The position numbers were made by a program, and so were the translations under genes. DNA of 64,000 nt, from the NCBI GenBank assembly GCA_027459525.1, contig DAIDIC010000185.1, positions 1 through 64,000 on the forward strand. The letters are read 5' to 3'. The notes below the pieces were generated by a model. It was not told where the DNA came from. It worked only from the letters and a program-made list of their open reading frames with translations, and made no database searches. The DNA is from JAJYBV01 sp021812265 (GTDB taxonomy: Bacteria > Chloroflexota > Ktedonobacteria > Ktedonobacterales > JACDGC01). Shown one piece after another: positions 54,497-63,890 of the stretch; position 1 is the first letter of the stretch, and every line of letters begins with the position of its first letter.

Positions 54497-56908
54497 TTAG
54501 GTCTCTATTACTATTGTAGCCTCAGCGGTGTTGCTGAGATCGGCGGAATAGGTATCAGTTTTATCACTATAGATAAAAATCTGCCAAGTTGTTCCCGGTT
54601 TTCCCCGAAATGTTACGGTTTTTTCGGTGTACTCCAACGCAATCATATCTCCGGCGGCGTTTAGTCGCACCTGCTGCCGGCCGGGCGCGCCGGCGAAAAT
54701 ATGCGCGGTTAAATGGGTATCCAACGCATCGCCCAGCGAGCGTTTTTCGCTTTGCATAGGCAAAATAGCGCCGGCGCGCACAAACACCGGCAAATAATCT
54801 AATGGGCAATCTTGCGTAATATATGCGCCGCCGGCAACCGGCTTATGCGTCCAAAAATCATACCACAGCCCCTGCGGCAGATATATTGTGCGCGCAACAG
54901 AATCGGCGCTGGCGCTGAACACCGGCGCTGCCAGCAGTGAGCTGCCCAGCATGTATACATCATCAATTGCCGCGGTGTTGGGATCGTCGGGGAATTCATA
55001 CACCAGCGGGCGGATCATTGGCTCTCCGTGGGTATGCGCCCGCCAAGCGAGACTGTAATAATACGGCGCTAATTGCAGGCGCAGTTTGGCGTAAGCGCGA
55101 AATATCTCTACAGCGCGGCTGCCATATTCCCATGGTTCGCGCGGAGTGGCTCCGTGCGCGCGGGCTAAGGGCGAAAACAGCCCAAATTCTGCCCAGCGAA
55201 TGTACACCTCTGGCTGCGGCGGTGTCCCGTAAAATCCGCCGATATCGTGCGACCATATTCCGGGCGCGCTCAGCGCATAGTTTAAGCCGCCGCGCAGTGT
55301 TGCCCGCATCGACCAGATATCTGTTTTGGGATCGCCGGCCCACTGCGCGGGATATCTTTGCGAACCTGCCCAAGCGGAACGTCCCCAAACAAAGCCATCG
55401 CGCCCGGTTTCTTGCGCAATCACTTCGCTGACTGCGCGGTTATACAGCAGCGGATAATAGTTGCGCAATTCGCGGCCCGTCATGCCATTAAACGCCACGG
55501 CGTTTTCGGGAACGCCTTCGCCAAAATCGGTTTTAAACACCGAAACACCCATCTGTAATAGCGGCCGGTGCATATTTTGCCACCACGCAACTGCGGCTGG
55601 GTTGGTGAAGTCTACCACAGCGCGAACGAAGCCATCTGCCGGCGGTGCGCTGAAATCGGCGCAGATGACGTTTCCGCCGCTGTCTTTTAAAAAATAGCCG
55701 TTTGCGTCACCTTCAGCGTAGCGCGGTGAAGCAGCCGTTACATATGGCAGCTCCCACAAGCAGATGTGTTTGCCGGTGGCGGCAAATTGCTGAATCATGC
55801 CGGGTAAATCGGGAAACGCCTGTTCATTGACGATAAAGTCACAATTTAATCCGGGCTTTGCCAGCCACGCCGGATCTAAATGCACAACATCGCAGGGAAT
55901 ATCCAGCTCATCTGCTTTGCGCGCAACCGTTTCTGCTTCTTCGCGGGTTTGGTAGCGGCACCGCGAAAGCCACACACCAAACGCCCACAGCGGAGGCACA
56001 GAAGCGCGGCCGGTAAGCAGTGTATATGCGCTGAGCATGTGTTTTATATTTGGCCCATGGATAATAAACAGGTCGAATCCCTCTTCACCGATTATGGCCT
56101 CGGCAGATCTTTGGGTGTCTGCGCCGAGATTCCATGTAACGGGAGTTGTGGTGTGGAAAAATAGCGCATATCCCCGCGAAGACAGCAGCAGGGGAATATT
56201 TTTATACGATGCGTTTGTGGTTACTCCCCATGCGTCGGTTGTCCACTGGGTTAGCCTCGCGCCGCGCTGATTGATGGGGGTGAAGCGTTCACCCAGCCCA
56301 TATAGCGCCTCGTCGGGGTCTAGTTCCCACGCAAAGCGGCCGCGTATTGCGCCGTGTTCTGTCGTAAATCCGCTGGGAGCCGCGCACAACAGGCCATGCA
56401 CATTGCGATCTTGCAGCGGCGCGCGCACTGCTCCAACATGCAGCGCAAACGGATCTTTTTCAATAGAAAGGCAGGGTTGCGTATTTACCAATAGGGTGTA
56501 CCCGTTGGCGGTTTCCTGAATTGATATGGCAGTTTCTGAGCGGGCGGCGGCGCATTCCGGATCGGTAAGAATGCCAAAATCTCTGGGCTGATTGACCCAA
56601 TCGGGTTGCATGCTCATCCGTAGGCGCACAGTGTCGGCCGAAAGAACATCTATAAAAAAATATACTTTTTGCGTTAACTCCGCAGCGGGAGGAAAAAGCC
56701 CCGCCGGCTCGTTTGGCGTATTGGTGAAGATAGCCTGATCTTTGAACGGCTCACTGCTGATAATAACCGGTCGGCGTTCATCGCCAAGATTTGCATAGGG
56801 AATCAGCAGCGCCTCTATGACCACCGAGGCGGCGGCGGTTTGCGATATAGCCGCAAAGCGGCGGGCGTATAAACCTTGGGAACGCGCGTGTTCCAAAAAC
56901 ACATTCAT
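54497..56908 (-). CDS. GH31 family alpha-glycosidase (alpha-xylosidase/alpha-glucosidase-like)
   Basis: An 803-aa retaining glycoside hydrolase. The N-terminal beta domain (about 150-260) precedes the barrel, which begins near PPLWAFGVWLSR. The nucleophile is Asp461 in VFKTDFGEGVP and the acid/base Asp526 in WAGDPKTD; WSHDIGGFYG and PLARAHGATPREPWEYG follow. KTDFGE is the YicI-like form rather than the MADFGE form of sulfoquinovosidases, and the sulfonate-binding AQDW and R-x-x-W residues of those enzymes are absent. No signal peptide, so it acts on imported oligosaccharide or glycoside. Its ATG overlaps the transaldolase stop by 4 bp. Confidence 0.92.
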   Translation of the reverse strand: MNVFLEHARSQGLYARRFAAISQTAAASVVIEALLIPYANLGDERRPVIISSEPFKDQAIFTNTPNEPAGLFPPAAELTQKVYFFIDVLSADTVRLRMSMQPDWVNQPRDFGILTDPECAAARSETAISIQETANGYTLLVNTQPCLSIEKDPFALHVGAVRAPLQDRNVHGLLCAAPSGFTTEHGAIRGRFAWELDPDEALYGLGERFTPINQRGARLTQWTTDAWGVTTNASYKNIPLLLSSRGYALFFHTTTPVTWNLGADTQRSAEAIIGEEGFDLFIIHGPNIKHMLSAYTLLTGRASVPPLWAFGVWLSRCRYQTREEAETVARKADELDIPCDVVHLDPAWLAKPGLNCDFIVNEQAFPDLPGMIQQFAATGKHICLWELPYVTAASPRYAEGDANGYFLKDSGGNVICADFSAPPADGFVRAVVDFTNPAAVAWWQNMHRPLLQMGVSVFKTDFGEGVPENAVAFNGMTGRELRNYYPLLYNRAVSEVIAQETGRDGFVWGRSAWAGSQRYPAQWAGDPKTDIWSMRATLRGGLNYALSAPGIWSHDIGGFYGTPPQPEVYIRWAEFGLFSPLARAHGATPREPWEYGSRAVEIFRAYAKLRLQLAPYYYSLAWRAHTHGEPMIRPLVYEFPDDPNTAAIDDVYMLGSSLLAAPVFSASADSVARTIYLPQGLWYDFWTHKPVAGGAYITQDCPLDYLPVFVRAGAILPMQSEKRSLGDALDTHLTAHIFAGAPGRQQVRLNAAGDMIALEYTEKTVTFRGKPGTTWQIFIYSDKTDTYSADLSNTAEATIVIET

Positions 56909-57642
56909 TGCTGCCGGCTCCGTTCATAGTCTGCCATAAAATCCGCTAAACCGCGTTCGGTAAGGGGGTGTCCCACCATTTGCTGCAGCAACGGGAACGC
57001 CATGGTTGCTATGTGTGCGCCTAAACGCGCGACAGCGGTAACATGTACGGGGTGCCGCAGCGCTGCGGCGATAATTTTACCGCTTTGGTTTTGCGCTTTT
57101 AGTATCTGCGCAATATCGGCTACCAGCAGCAAGCCATCTTCGCCGATGGCGTCTAGCCGCCCAACAAATGGGCTGACATAAGAAGCCCCTGCGGCCAAAG
57201 CAAGTATGGCTTGATTTGCGGAAAATATGAGGGTTGCGTTTACTTCGGGATTTTTTTCCAGCGTATTTGCGTTGAGAAAACGCTCCCGAATTGGGCAGCC
57301 GGTGAAATGCGCGCAGCCGGAACACGAAGCGGCTGTGCGCTGTTTGGTCAGTTGGGCAATTGCCTGCAATCCGGCGGGAATTGTCGGAATTTTTACAACC
57401 ACATTTGGCGACCAATCGGCGTATTCCAATCCCTGCCGAACCATTTCCTCACCGTCTTCTGTAACCACTTCAACGCTTACCGGGGCGTCGGCAATAAAAC
57501 ATATTTCTTGCATATGCGCTTTTAAATCTCGCACGCCGGCTTTGGCCACGTGTGAAGGATTTGTGGTGACGCCGCGCAGCACGCCCCAAGATTTTGCGGC
57601 GCGAATTTCATCTAACACTGCGGTATCCAGATATATATCCAT
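56905..57642 (-). CDS. Transaldolase family protein with Cys-rich insertion
   Basis: A 245-aa TalC/FSA-size transaldolase. MDIYLDTAVLDEI carries Asp6, GVTTNPS holds Asn28, and VVVKIPTIPAGLQAI holds the Schiff-base Lys84. NATLIFSANQAILALAAGAS and YVSPFVGRLDAIGEDG complete the barrel. Between Lys84 and NATLIFS there is an extra stretch (about residues 101-134) with Cys107, Cys110 and Cys116 (CSGCAHFTGC) that standard family members lack. It would transfer or release a three-carbon unit from a ketose phosphate or deoxyketose. AAGGAG nine bases upstream fixes the start. It is cotranscribed with the GH31 gene and lies 29 bp after the permease gene. Confidence 0.9.
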   Translation of the reverse strand: MDIYLDTAVLDEIRAAKSWGVLRGVTTNPSHVAKAGVRDLKAHMQEICFIADAPVSVEVVTEDGEEMVRQGLEYADWSPNVVVKIPTIPAGLQAIAQLTKQRTAASCSGCAHFTGCPIRERFLNANTLEKNPEVNATLIFSANQAILALAAGASYVSPFVGRLDAIGEDGLLLVADIAQILKAQNQSGKIIAAALRHPVHVTAVARLGAHIATMAFPLLQQMVGHPLTERGLADFMADYERSRQQ

Positions 57643-57671
57643 GTGTGGATATCTCCTTAGAAAAAAATATA

Positions 57672-58571
57672 TCAGCCTTTAACCGCTCCGGAAGTTAATC
57701 CGGAAACAATGCGCCGTTCAAGAAGCAGGATGAGAATAACCAGCGGAACAACCGCCAGTGTAGTCGCCGCGGAAAGAACGCCGAAATTTGTGGTAAATTC
57801 GGTTTGGCTTACTTCTACAATACCCACCGGTAAGGTGTAGGTATTTGCTGTAGTATAATTTAAGGCAAATAAAAATTCATTCCAGTTTGCCACAAATACA
57901 ATAATAAATGTGGTAAAAAATCCGGGCGCCGATAACGGCAGAATAATGCGGTAAAACGCTTTAAATCGCGTTAAGCCGTCTACCATTGCGGCTTCCTCTA
58001 AATCTCCCGGAATATCACGGAAAAAAGCTGTAAGAATCAGCACTGCCAGCGGCAGACCCAGAACAGAATACGGCACAATCAGCGCCCATAGGGTGTTGAT
58101 AAGATGCGCCTTATTTAATAGTGAATACAGCGGCAACACTTGGGCCAGCGGCGGGAAAAAGGACAGCGCCAATGTTAACACAAGGGTAAGTGTTTTCATT
58201 CGGAATTTGAGCCGGGCAAAAGCGTAAGACGCTAAAGACGCCAATGTCATAGTAATTGTGGCGGAAACAATAGAAACAATAACACTATTTAAGTAATAGC
58301 GACCCATATCGCTGTTGAAAACGCTGGCGTAGTTGGTAAGATTCAGGCTGGATGGAAAAAGCGCCGCGGGAATAGAAAGTGTTTCTTGCGGCGTCATAAA
58401 AGAGGTAAGCAGCGACCAGATGATGGGGAAAAACTGCGCCAAGCAGATGATGGCGACAAGAATATATAAACCAAAGCGGCCGGCAATAAATTGCGCTGAA
58501 AAGCGTTTGCGCCAAGGAGCTTTTTGAATGGCGGTAACAGCAGGTAACTGCCGGGTAATTTCATTTGCCAT
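57672..58571 (-). CDS. Sugar ABC transporter permease, MalG type
   Basis: A 299-aa six-helix permease of the carbohydrate uptake (CUT1) family. The EAA loop that contacts the ATPase reads EAAMVDGLTRFKAFYRIILP. The cytoplasmic N-terminal tail is about 38 residues. It pairs with the MalF-type permease six bases upstream. No ATPase gene is in the cluster, so it probably uses a shared MsmK/UgpC-type ATPase encoded elsewhere. Confidence 0.93.
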   Translation of the reverse strand: MANEITRQLPAVTAIQKAPWRKRFSAQFIAGRFGLYILVAIICLAQFFPIIWSLLTSFMTPQETLSIPAALFPSSLNLTNYASVFNSDMGRYYLNSVIVSIVSATITMTLASLASYAFARLKFRMKTLTLVLTLALSFFPPLAQVLPLYSLLNKAHLINTLWALIVPYSVLGLPLAVLILTAFFRDIPGDLEEAAMVDGLTRFKAFYRIILPLSAPGFFTTFIIVFVANWNEFLFALNYTTANTYTLPVGIVEVSQTEFTTNFGVLSAATTLAVVPLVILILLLERRIVSGLTSGAVKG

Positions 58572-58577
58572 ATTCGC

Positions 58578-59549
58578 TTACCCCTTTCTTTCTGATGTGT
58601 CTGCGCGAAATAGCATGCTCAGGTACACTGCTACAAATACCAGCGTTATCAACATAAGCACGGTGACAATGGCAGAGCCGTAGCCGTAGTCGCCATATTG
58701 TGATATTTGTGTGTAGATATAAAGACCCAAGTTTTGCGTCGCTATTCCGGGGCCGCCATTGGTAAAAGCAATGATTAAGTCGAACGCTTGCAGTGATTCA
58801 ATAGTGCGCAGGGTAATGGTTACCAACAAAGTTGGCATGAGAAGCGGCAGCGTTATGCGCGCAAATGTTTGCAGGTGTGTGGCTCCGTCTACTCGCGCAG
58901 CCTCGTATATTTCGTTGGGAATACCCTGCAAACCTGCCAAAACCAGCAACGCCACCAGCGAATTTGCTTTCCAGATAGCAAGAATAAATATCAGCCATGT
59001 TGCGGATTGCGCTGTGCCCAGCCAAACCACTGGGTGCGCCGCGCTCATCAAATGGAGATGGATCAGCACACTATTTATCATTCCATATTGATCGTTAAAC
59101 ATATATTGCCAAATTACCGAATTGGTAGCGGTGGGAATTACCCAAGGGAAAAGAATTGCCGCGCGCAATACCCAGCGTCCCGGAAATTTTAAATTGGCCA
59201 GCAACGCCAGCGCCGTGCCCAAAATCATTTGGCCGCCGACTGTAATAACGGTATAGAGCAAAGAAAATTTCAGCGACGACCAGAATTGCGGATCATTTTT
59301 TAATCGCACAAAATTGGTAAAGCCGCCAAAACTCATGTGTATGCCATAGTAGCCGCCTTTTTCAAAGGCATAAATCAATGAAGTAACCGCCGGATAAACA
59401 CCCACCAGCAATAAAGCGAGCAACACCGGGGTTAGCATCATCCAGGCAAAACGTTCCTCACTTCGGCCCAGCGGCCCCAGCTTTTGCCTGCGCGGCAGTT
59501 CTTCTGCCTGAGTAATTTCATCGGAAGAAGTAAAGAGAGACGTTTGCAT
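58578..59549 (-). CDS. Sugar ABC transporter permease, MalF type
   Basis: A 323-aa permease with six helices after a 33-residue cytoplasmic tail. The EAA loop is YEAARVDGATHLQTFARITLP. It forms the heterodimeric channel with the following MalG-type protein and receives sugar from the lipoprotein encoded upstream. Confidence 0.93.
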   Translation of the reverse strand: MQTSLFTSSDEITQAEELPRRQKLGPLGRSEERFAWMMLTPVLLALLLVGVYPAVTSLIYAFEKGGYYGIHMSFGGFTNFVRLKNDPQFWSSLKFSLLYTVITVGGQMILGTALALLANLKFPGRWVLRAAILFPWVIPTATNSVIWQYMFNDQYGMINSVLIHLHLMSAAHPVVWLGTAQSATWLIFILAIWKANSLVALLVLAGLQGIPNEIYEAARVDGATHLQTFARITLPLLMPTLLVTITLRTIESLQAFDLIIAFTNGGPGIATQNLGLYIYTQISQYGDYGYGSAIVTVLMLITLVFVAVYLSMLFRADTSERKG

Positions 59550-59609
59550 AGGCCGTTCCTTTCAGGATATCAACGCCGCAGTGCGGAACAAGCGCCTGCG
59601 GTAAGCAAT

Positions 59610-59644
59610 CTGCCCACTGCTTCCATAACCGCAGCAGTGAGCAG
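59610..59644 (-). promoter_or_regulatory. Intercistronic hairpin between binding-protein and permease genes
   Basis: On the minus-strand RNA, CUGCUCACUGC pairs with GCAGUGGGCAG (11 bp with one G-U), loop 13 nt, and no U-run. Hairpins here are typical between binding-protein and permease genes, where they stabilise the upstream part of the message or attenuate readthrough and so give more binding protein. Confidence 0.6.
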
Positions 59645-59661
59645 ACGCCCGAAGCAGGAAA

Positions 59662-61044
59662 TTAGGTTAATGAGCCTACTTGTGATTGTACACCGCTTAA
59701 CGCCGAAGACGCCGATCCCTGCCCGCTGAGCACGCCATTAATGGCGGCCTGCATAGGCGTAGTAAATTGATTATAATTTACCAAGGTCGGCCGGTTATTG
59801 CCGGAGGTAAGAATACTGTTGAGTTGAGAAAGGTATGGCGCCTTTGCAAGCACATTTGGATCGCTTATAACATCGGGTCTGCTGGGAATCAGCCCAGCGT
59901 TCATCGCCATAGATGTTTGCGTTGATTTGCTGAGCATGTAATCAATAAATGTCCAAGCCGCGTCTTTGTTTTTCGAGTTGGCGTTAATGCCCAGCACCCA
60001 GCCGCCGGTGCAGCCATGGCCTTGATTGCCGGTTGTGGCAAGTGTTGGCGCAACCCCTACGTTTCCGGCAACTTTCGATTTGGTTGGATCATTAGCCAGC
60101 GCGTAGGCATAGGTCCAGTTGCGCATAAACGGAGCTTTTCCTGCTTGGAACAGCGCAAGAATATCGTTTGGCGCATAGGTGTTTGTGCCTTGCGGCGCTA
60201 ATTTATAGGTGTAAATAAGATCATACATAAATTGCAGCGCGGCAACTTGTGTGGCTCCGCTTACTTGAAGATTGCCGGGTGTTCCAATATTGCCGCCGTC
60301 ACCCCAAGTAAATTCCAGCCATTCATCTACGATGGCTTCAATTTTTTTGCCGGGCATTAAGTAGCCATATTCTATCCCATTGGCCGCTTCACCTTTCATA
60401 ATTGCCTGCGCCATTGTCATCATATCCGAGCGTGTGGCCGGAACGGTTCCGCCGTAATTTTTTACAAGATCTGTGCGATAGTAGAACATACCAATATCCA
60501 TATAGCGTTGAATGCCATATAATTTGCCGTCTACTTTTCCAACCGAAGCGGCGCTTGGCCAAAATTGGCTGAGATAACTGCTGTTTACATAAGAATCTAT
60601 TGGGGCAAGCCAGCCAGGCGTAGCAAATGGCGCCGGCCATGTTACGTCTATTTGCACTACATCCGGCGTTGAGTTGCCGCCTTTCAGCGCGGTGATATAT
60701 TTGCTGTATTGGTCGGTAGCAACGGGCGGCAGGGTTTGCAGCACGACATTTATTTTGCCGGAGTGCAGTGAATTGAAGGTGTTAATTTCGTTGGCTTGTT
60801 CACCTGTGGTGTCTACCAGCGCCCAAAAGGTAATGGTAACCGGTCCATTGCTGGAAGAAGAAGTTGGCCCGCAGGCGGCAAGCAGTGAACCAAACGCAGT
60901 TGCTCCAATACTTGCGGCTGCTCCTTTGGTAATAAGGGAACGCCGGCTGATTTTTTTGTTTGCCAATTTTTTTAAGGTGTCGCCATCAAAGATATTTGTT
61001 TCAGACGATTGCGGGAGATTTTTGTTGTCATCATTGACAGTCAT
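59662..61044 (-). CDS. Sugar-binding lipoprotein of the ABC importer, Tat-exported
   Basis: A 460-aa family 1 solute-binding protein. The N-terminal cytoplasmic stretch of about 33 residues precedes the twin-arginine motif SRRSLITKGAAAS (Arg34, Arg35), and the lipobox LLAAC gives lipidated Cys58. The mature part shows ITFWALVDTTGEQ and DVVQIDVTWPAPFATPGWLAP, as in carbohydrate-binding proteins, and Trp/Tyr-rich loops for sugar stacking. Tat export suggests it folds before secretion. Start choice: ATG 61044 is nine bases from AGGTG, while ATG 61056 is only four bases away. Confidence 0.9.
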   Translation of the reverse strand: MTVNDDNKNLPQSSETNIFDGDTLKKLANKKISRRSLITKGAAASIGATAFGSLLAACGPTSSSSNGPVTITFWALVDTTGEQANEINTFNSLHSGKINVVLQTLPPVATDQYSKYITALKGGNSTPDVVQIDVTWPAPFATPGWLAPIDSYVNSSYLSQFWPSAASVGKVDGKLYGIQRYMDIGMFYYRTDLVKNYGGTVPATRSDMMTMAQAIMKGEAANGIEYGYLMPGKKIEAIVDEWLEFTWGDGGNIGTPGNLQVSGATQVAALQFMYDLIYTYKLAPQGTNTYAPNDILALFQAGKAPFMRNWTYAYALANDPTKSKVAGNVGVAPTLATTGNQGHGCTGGWVLGINANSKNKDAAWTFIDYMLSKSTQTSMAMNAGLIPSRPDVISDPNVLAKAPYLSQLNSILTSGNNRPTLVNYNQFTTPMQAAINGVLSGQGSASSALSGVQSQVGSLT

Positions 61045-61145
61045 ATCATATGTCACCTTTCAGTTGTTCGCGTATCGCGAAGAGTTTTCTGATGCCTCAG
61101 AATGAGAAGCAACCCAATGAGAAGCCAGCAGCGCTTCAGAACAAG

Positions 61146-62513
61146 CTATTGTGAAATGATGGGAATATTCCACATTTGCGCAAGAAACCGCAATTCTTGT
61201 ATGAAAGAACCTTCCGTAAAAATAACGTGATGCTCTAATCCCTGCGCCATCATGGTATCGAGCAGAGATTTTGCAGAACCGATGGGACGGAAAACAGCTG
61301 AGTTCCCTTGAAAGCGATTTTCCGGAACATCCAATAATTCTCCTTCTACCGCCAGCAGTCGAAAGCCGGTATGAGAGACGCCGAGCCTTGCTACGGTAAC
61401 GTGGCCGGGGCGAATGGGGAAATTTCCGGCGACACCAATTTTGCGGTTGCAATGTCCCGCCATAACCGGTTCAGAGCCGTTGCGCGCCAGCGAAATTGCA
61501 GCGTTGCCACAGTGCCAAAGCGTTAACGTATTTTTCATGTCATCCATAGCAACCACATCTGCCATAAGGGGTGGTTTACCGCTGAAATATTGCAGCATAA
61601 GCTGGGTAACTGCGCCATATACATCTGTTTCACAAGAGGCGATGACGCCGTCTTCGGCAATGCGGCCCATGGCGGCGCAGGGCATAACCTGAAATTGTGA
61701 GGGAAATTCCGGCCAGCACCGCACAGCCAGCGCGTCACTGTGGTCTTCGGCGGCGGCGTCTTTTAGCGCGCAATATGTTTGCCCAAAGCGTTGGACATCT
61801 TGCGGGTTCAACGCTTGCAAACTGGGAGAATCTTTGATTGCCTGCTGTGTAATTGCCTGAACGCGGGCGCTGTCCGCTTGCTCGGCAGCGGCAAACAGCG
61901 TTCCCAAGTCTTTTTGAACAATTGTAGGGCCGATAACCTGCGCTAAGGCCAGCTCGTCGAATTGCGAGCTGTAAAATCCCGTTGGGGCTTGGCCGATTAC
62001 CGAGATTTTAGCGCGCCGCAGTTTGCGGTTTACGGCGCAGGCGCCGGCAAACGCTGCAATTTCTTGCAACGCCGCGGGTTCCTCGGGATCACCATAAACG
62101 TAGTGGGTAACATAGTTTTCCCGTTGCAGCGCGTTTGCCGCGATATTGGCTCCGCATAAAGAATTCAGCCATAGCCTGTCTCCAACGGGGCCGGGTTCGC
62201 GAAACGCCCAAAGCAAAATCGGCCGATTTACCGCGCGGGCCAGTTCCAGCGCTGCGCTGGCGTCGGCAAAAGAGGCGTGCGCAATAATCAATATATCGGC
62301 ATGCTCTTGTTGAATGCGCTCTCCGGCGTTGCGCGCAGCTTGGGAATCCATAAACACTTCATCGGTTCCTGCTATTGGCCACCCCAGTGTTTGCAGCGCG
62401 TTCAGGGCGCGCCGCGTTATTGCGGTTTCATACTCTACGGCAAAAGTGGCGCGGCCAACGCCGGCAAATCCTAAGACAGGAATGGCGCGGGTTTGCATAT
62501 GAGCGTTTGTCAT
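61146..62513 (-). CDS. L-fucose/arabinose isomerase-like sugar isomerase
   Basis: A 455-aa aldose-ketose isomerase of the FucI/AraA superfamily. The metal site residues appear in ASCETDVYGAVTQLML (Glu), LMADVVAMDD (Asp) and TLWHCGNAAISL (His). The C-terminal domain starts near AGHCNRKIGVAGNFPIRPGH and VTVARLGVSHTGFRLL. It is shorter than the roughly 590-residue L-fucose isomerase and belongs with the less-characterised FucI-like group, which includes isomerases of deoxy or modified hexoses. The start at ATG 62513 has GGGAAG seven bases upstream. It is the first gene of the regulon after the promoter at 62540-62588. Confidence 0.85.
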   Translation of the reverse strand: MTNAHMQTRAIPVLGFAGVGRATFAVEYETAITRRALNALQTLGWPIAGTDEVFMDSQAARNAGERIQQEHADILIIAHASFADASAALELARAVNRPILLWAFREPGPVGDRLWLNSLCGANIAANALQRENYVTHYVYGDPEEPAALQEIAAFAGACAVNRKLRRAKISVIGQAPTGFYSSQFDELALAQVIGPTIVQKDLGTLFAAAEQADSARVQAITQQAIKDSPSLQALNPQDVQRFGQTYCALKDAAAEDHSDALAVRCWPEFPSQFQVMPCAAMGRIAEDGVIASCETDVYGAVTQLMLQYFSGKPPLMADVVAMDDMKNTLTLWHCGNAAISLARNGSEPVMAGHCNRKIGVAGNFPIRPGHVTVARLGVSHTGFRLLAVEGELLDVPENRFQGNSAVFRPIGSAKSLLDTMMAQGLEHHVIFTEGSFIQELRFLAQMWNIPIISQ

Positions 62514-62539
62514 GAAAACACTTCCCACTTTCTGTTCAT

Positions 62540-62588
62540 TTAATTAAGTTAGTAAATTAATTATGCCAAGGAAGAGTGATATTGTCAA
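62540..62588 (-). promoter_or_regulatory. Promoter and ROK operator of the isomerase-ABC-glycosidase operon
   Basis: On the minus strand, TTGACA (62588-62583), 17 bp, CATAAT (62565-62560). The region 62540-62560 overlapping and following the -10 holds TTAATT-N9-AATTAA. The plus-strand core TTAATTAAGTT is identical to that before the ROK gene at 63891. Confidence 0.8.
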
Positions 62589-62632
62589 GTCATTTGCGGT
62601 GAATTTTGCAGAGAGTAAAAAAATTTTACAGA

Positions 62633-63868
62633 TTAAACTGACGCCCGTTCTGGCGCTTGCTGTAAAAATGCGCCGCGTTTCAATATAACGCTGTCCAGCG
62701 CCACTGCGGCGGCGCCGATTAACCCGGCGTCGGATCCAAATGTGGCAGGCACAATGTGCACCATATCGTCATCAGAAAGAAACGCATGCTGCCGGACGGT
62801 ATCACGCACGATATTCAGAAAATCGCTGCCCGATTCCGTGATGATTCCATGCAGCGCGATATGGCTGGGGTTGAGTAGATCGACCATGTTTGCCAGCGCT
62901 ATGCCGATGGATTTTGCCACTTCCATTTGTAACTGTACCGCTTGTGGATCTCCTTGGTGAGCGCGGCGAGCTAAACTGTAGATGGCTTCTTTTGGATTGT
63001 AATTTTTCTCGTTTTCGGTGATAATGCCCAGCGCAACGGCGCGGCGTAAAATTGCGATTTCTGATGATGTCGTTTCAAGGCAGCCGCGGTTGCCGCAATA
63101 GCATTGTTCTCCTTGCGGATCGACACACACATGGCCGATTTCACCGGCGCCGCCATGAGAGCCGTGATATGGATTGCCTTCGATAATGATACCGGATCCG
63201 ATACCGGTTCCGATATATACGAAGGCGACGTTGCGATAGGCCCGCAGCTTGCCAAATATGGTTTCGCCGATTGCCATGCCGCGCACGTTGTTATCCAGCG
63301 CTATGGGAATATTCAAACGTTCCTCCAGCATATGCGCAAAAGGCACATTTTCCCAGCCGATTCGCGGCATGTGTTTGGCTATTCCTCTGTCGGCGTCTAC
63401 CAAGCCGACAATGCCCACACCGGCGGCGGCCAGCCGTGTTTGCAGAAACGCATCGGTTTGCAGCATAGATTGCCATGTTTGGGCAATGGTGTTTGCCGCC
63501 CAATCCGGAGTATACGCATCGGGGGTTGCTATTTCTGTTCGCGCAGCAAGCTTGCCTTTTAATGTTGCCAGACCGATACGCAGCGAGGAAACGCCTTGGT
63601 GCGCCACGCCAATGAGGTATTGATTTTCGGTTAAATCTAGGATGATAGATTGCGCGCCAACTCTTTTACTGGGTAATGCTCCCAGTTCTTGCAAAAAGCC
63701 ATCGTCAATCAGGTCCCGCGTAATATTGCTGATTGCCGCAGGCGTCAGCCCGGTTTGCCGCGCCAGCTCAACCCTAGGCAGCCCGCCGTATTGCAGAATG
63801 GTCCGCAAAACCCGCTCGCGGTTATACATTCGGTTGCTGATATTTCCTGCGCCTGCTGCAGCGTCCAT
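62633..63868 (-). CDS. ROK family transcriptional repressor
   Basis: A 411-aa XylR/NagC-type regulator. The N-terminal winged helix (about residues 10-75) includes VELARQTGLTPAAISNITRDL. The ROK sugar-kinase-like domain has the ATP loop VYIGTGIGSGIIIEG and the zinc motif CYCGNRGCLE preceded by GAGEIGHVCVDP. The complete zinc motif suggests it binds a sugar inducer. The start at ATG 63868 has AGAGGGG at the right distance; TTG 63886 is the alternative. It is transcribed on its own just upstream of the sugar operon, and operators at both promoters imply autoregulation. Confidence 0.92.
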   Translation of the reverse strand: MDAAAGAGNISNRMYNRERVLRTILQYGGLPRVELARQTGLTPAAISNITRDLIDDGFLQELGALPSKRVGAQSIILDLTENQYLIGVAHQGVSSLRIGLATLKGKLAARTEIATPDAYTPDWAANTIAQTWQSMLQTDAFLQTRLAAAGVGIVGLVDADRGIAKHMPRIGWENVPFAHMLEERLNIPIALDNNVRGMAIGETIFGKLRAYRNVAFVYIGTGIGSGIIIEGNPYHGSHGGAGEIGHVCVDPQGEQCYCGNRGCLETTSSEIAILRRAVALGIITENEKNYNPKEAIYSLARRAHQGDPQAVQLQMEVAKSIGIALANMVDLLNPSHIALHGIITESGSDFLNIVRDTVRQHAFLSDDDMVHIVPATFGSDAGLIGAAAVALDSVILKRGAFLQQAPERASV

Positions 63869-63890
63869 AAATACCCCTCTTGACAAATCA

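Noticed and set aside
54497..56908. Sulfoquinovosidase identity for the GH31 enzyme
   Set aside because: It lacks the AQDW and R-x-x-W sulfonate-binding residues and has KTDFGE rather than MADFGE.
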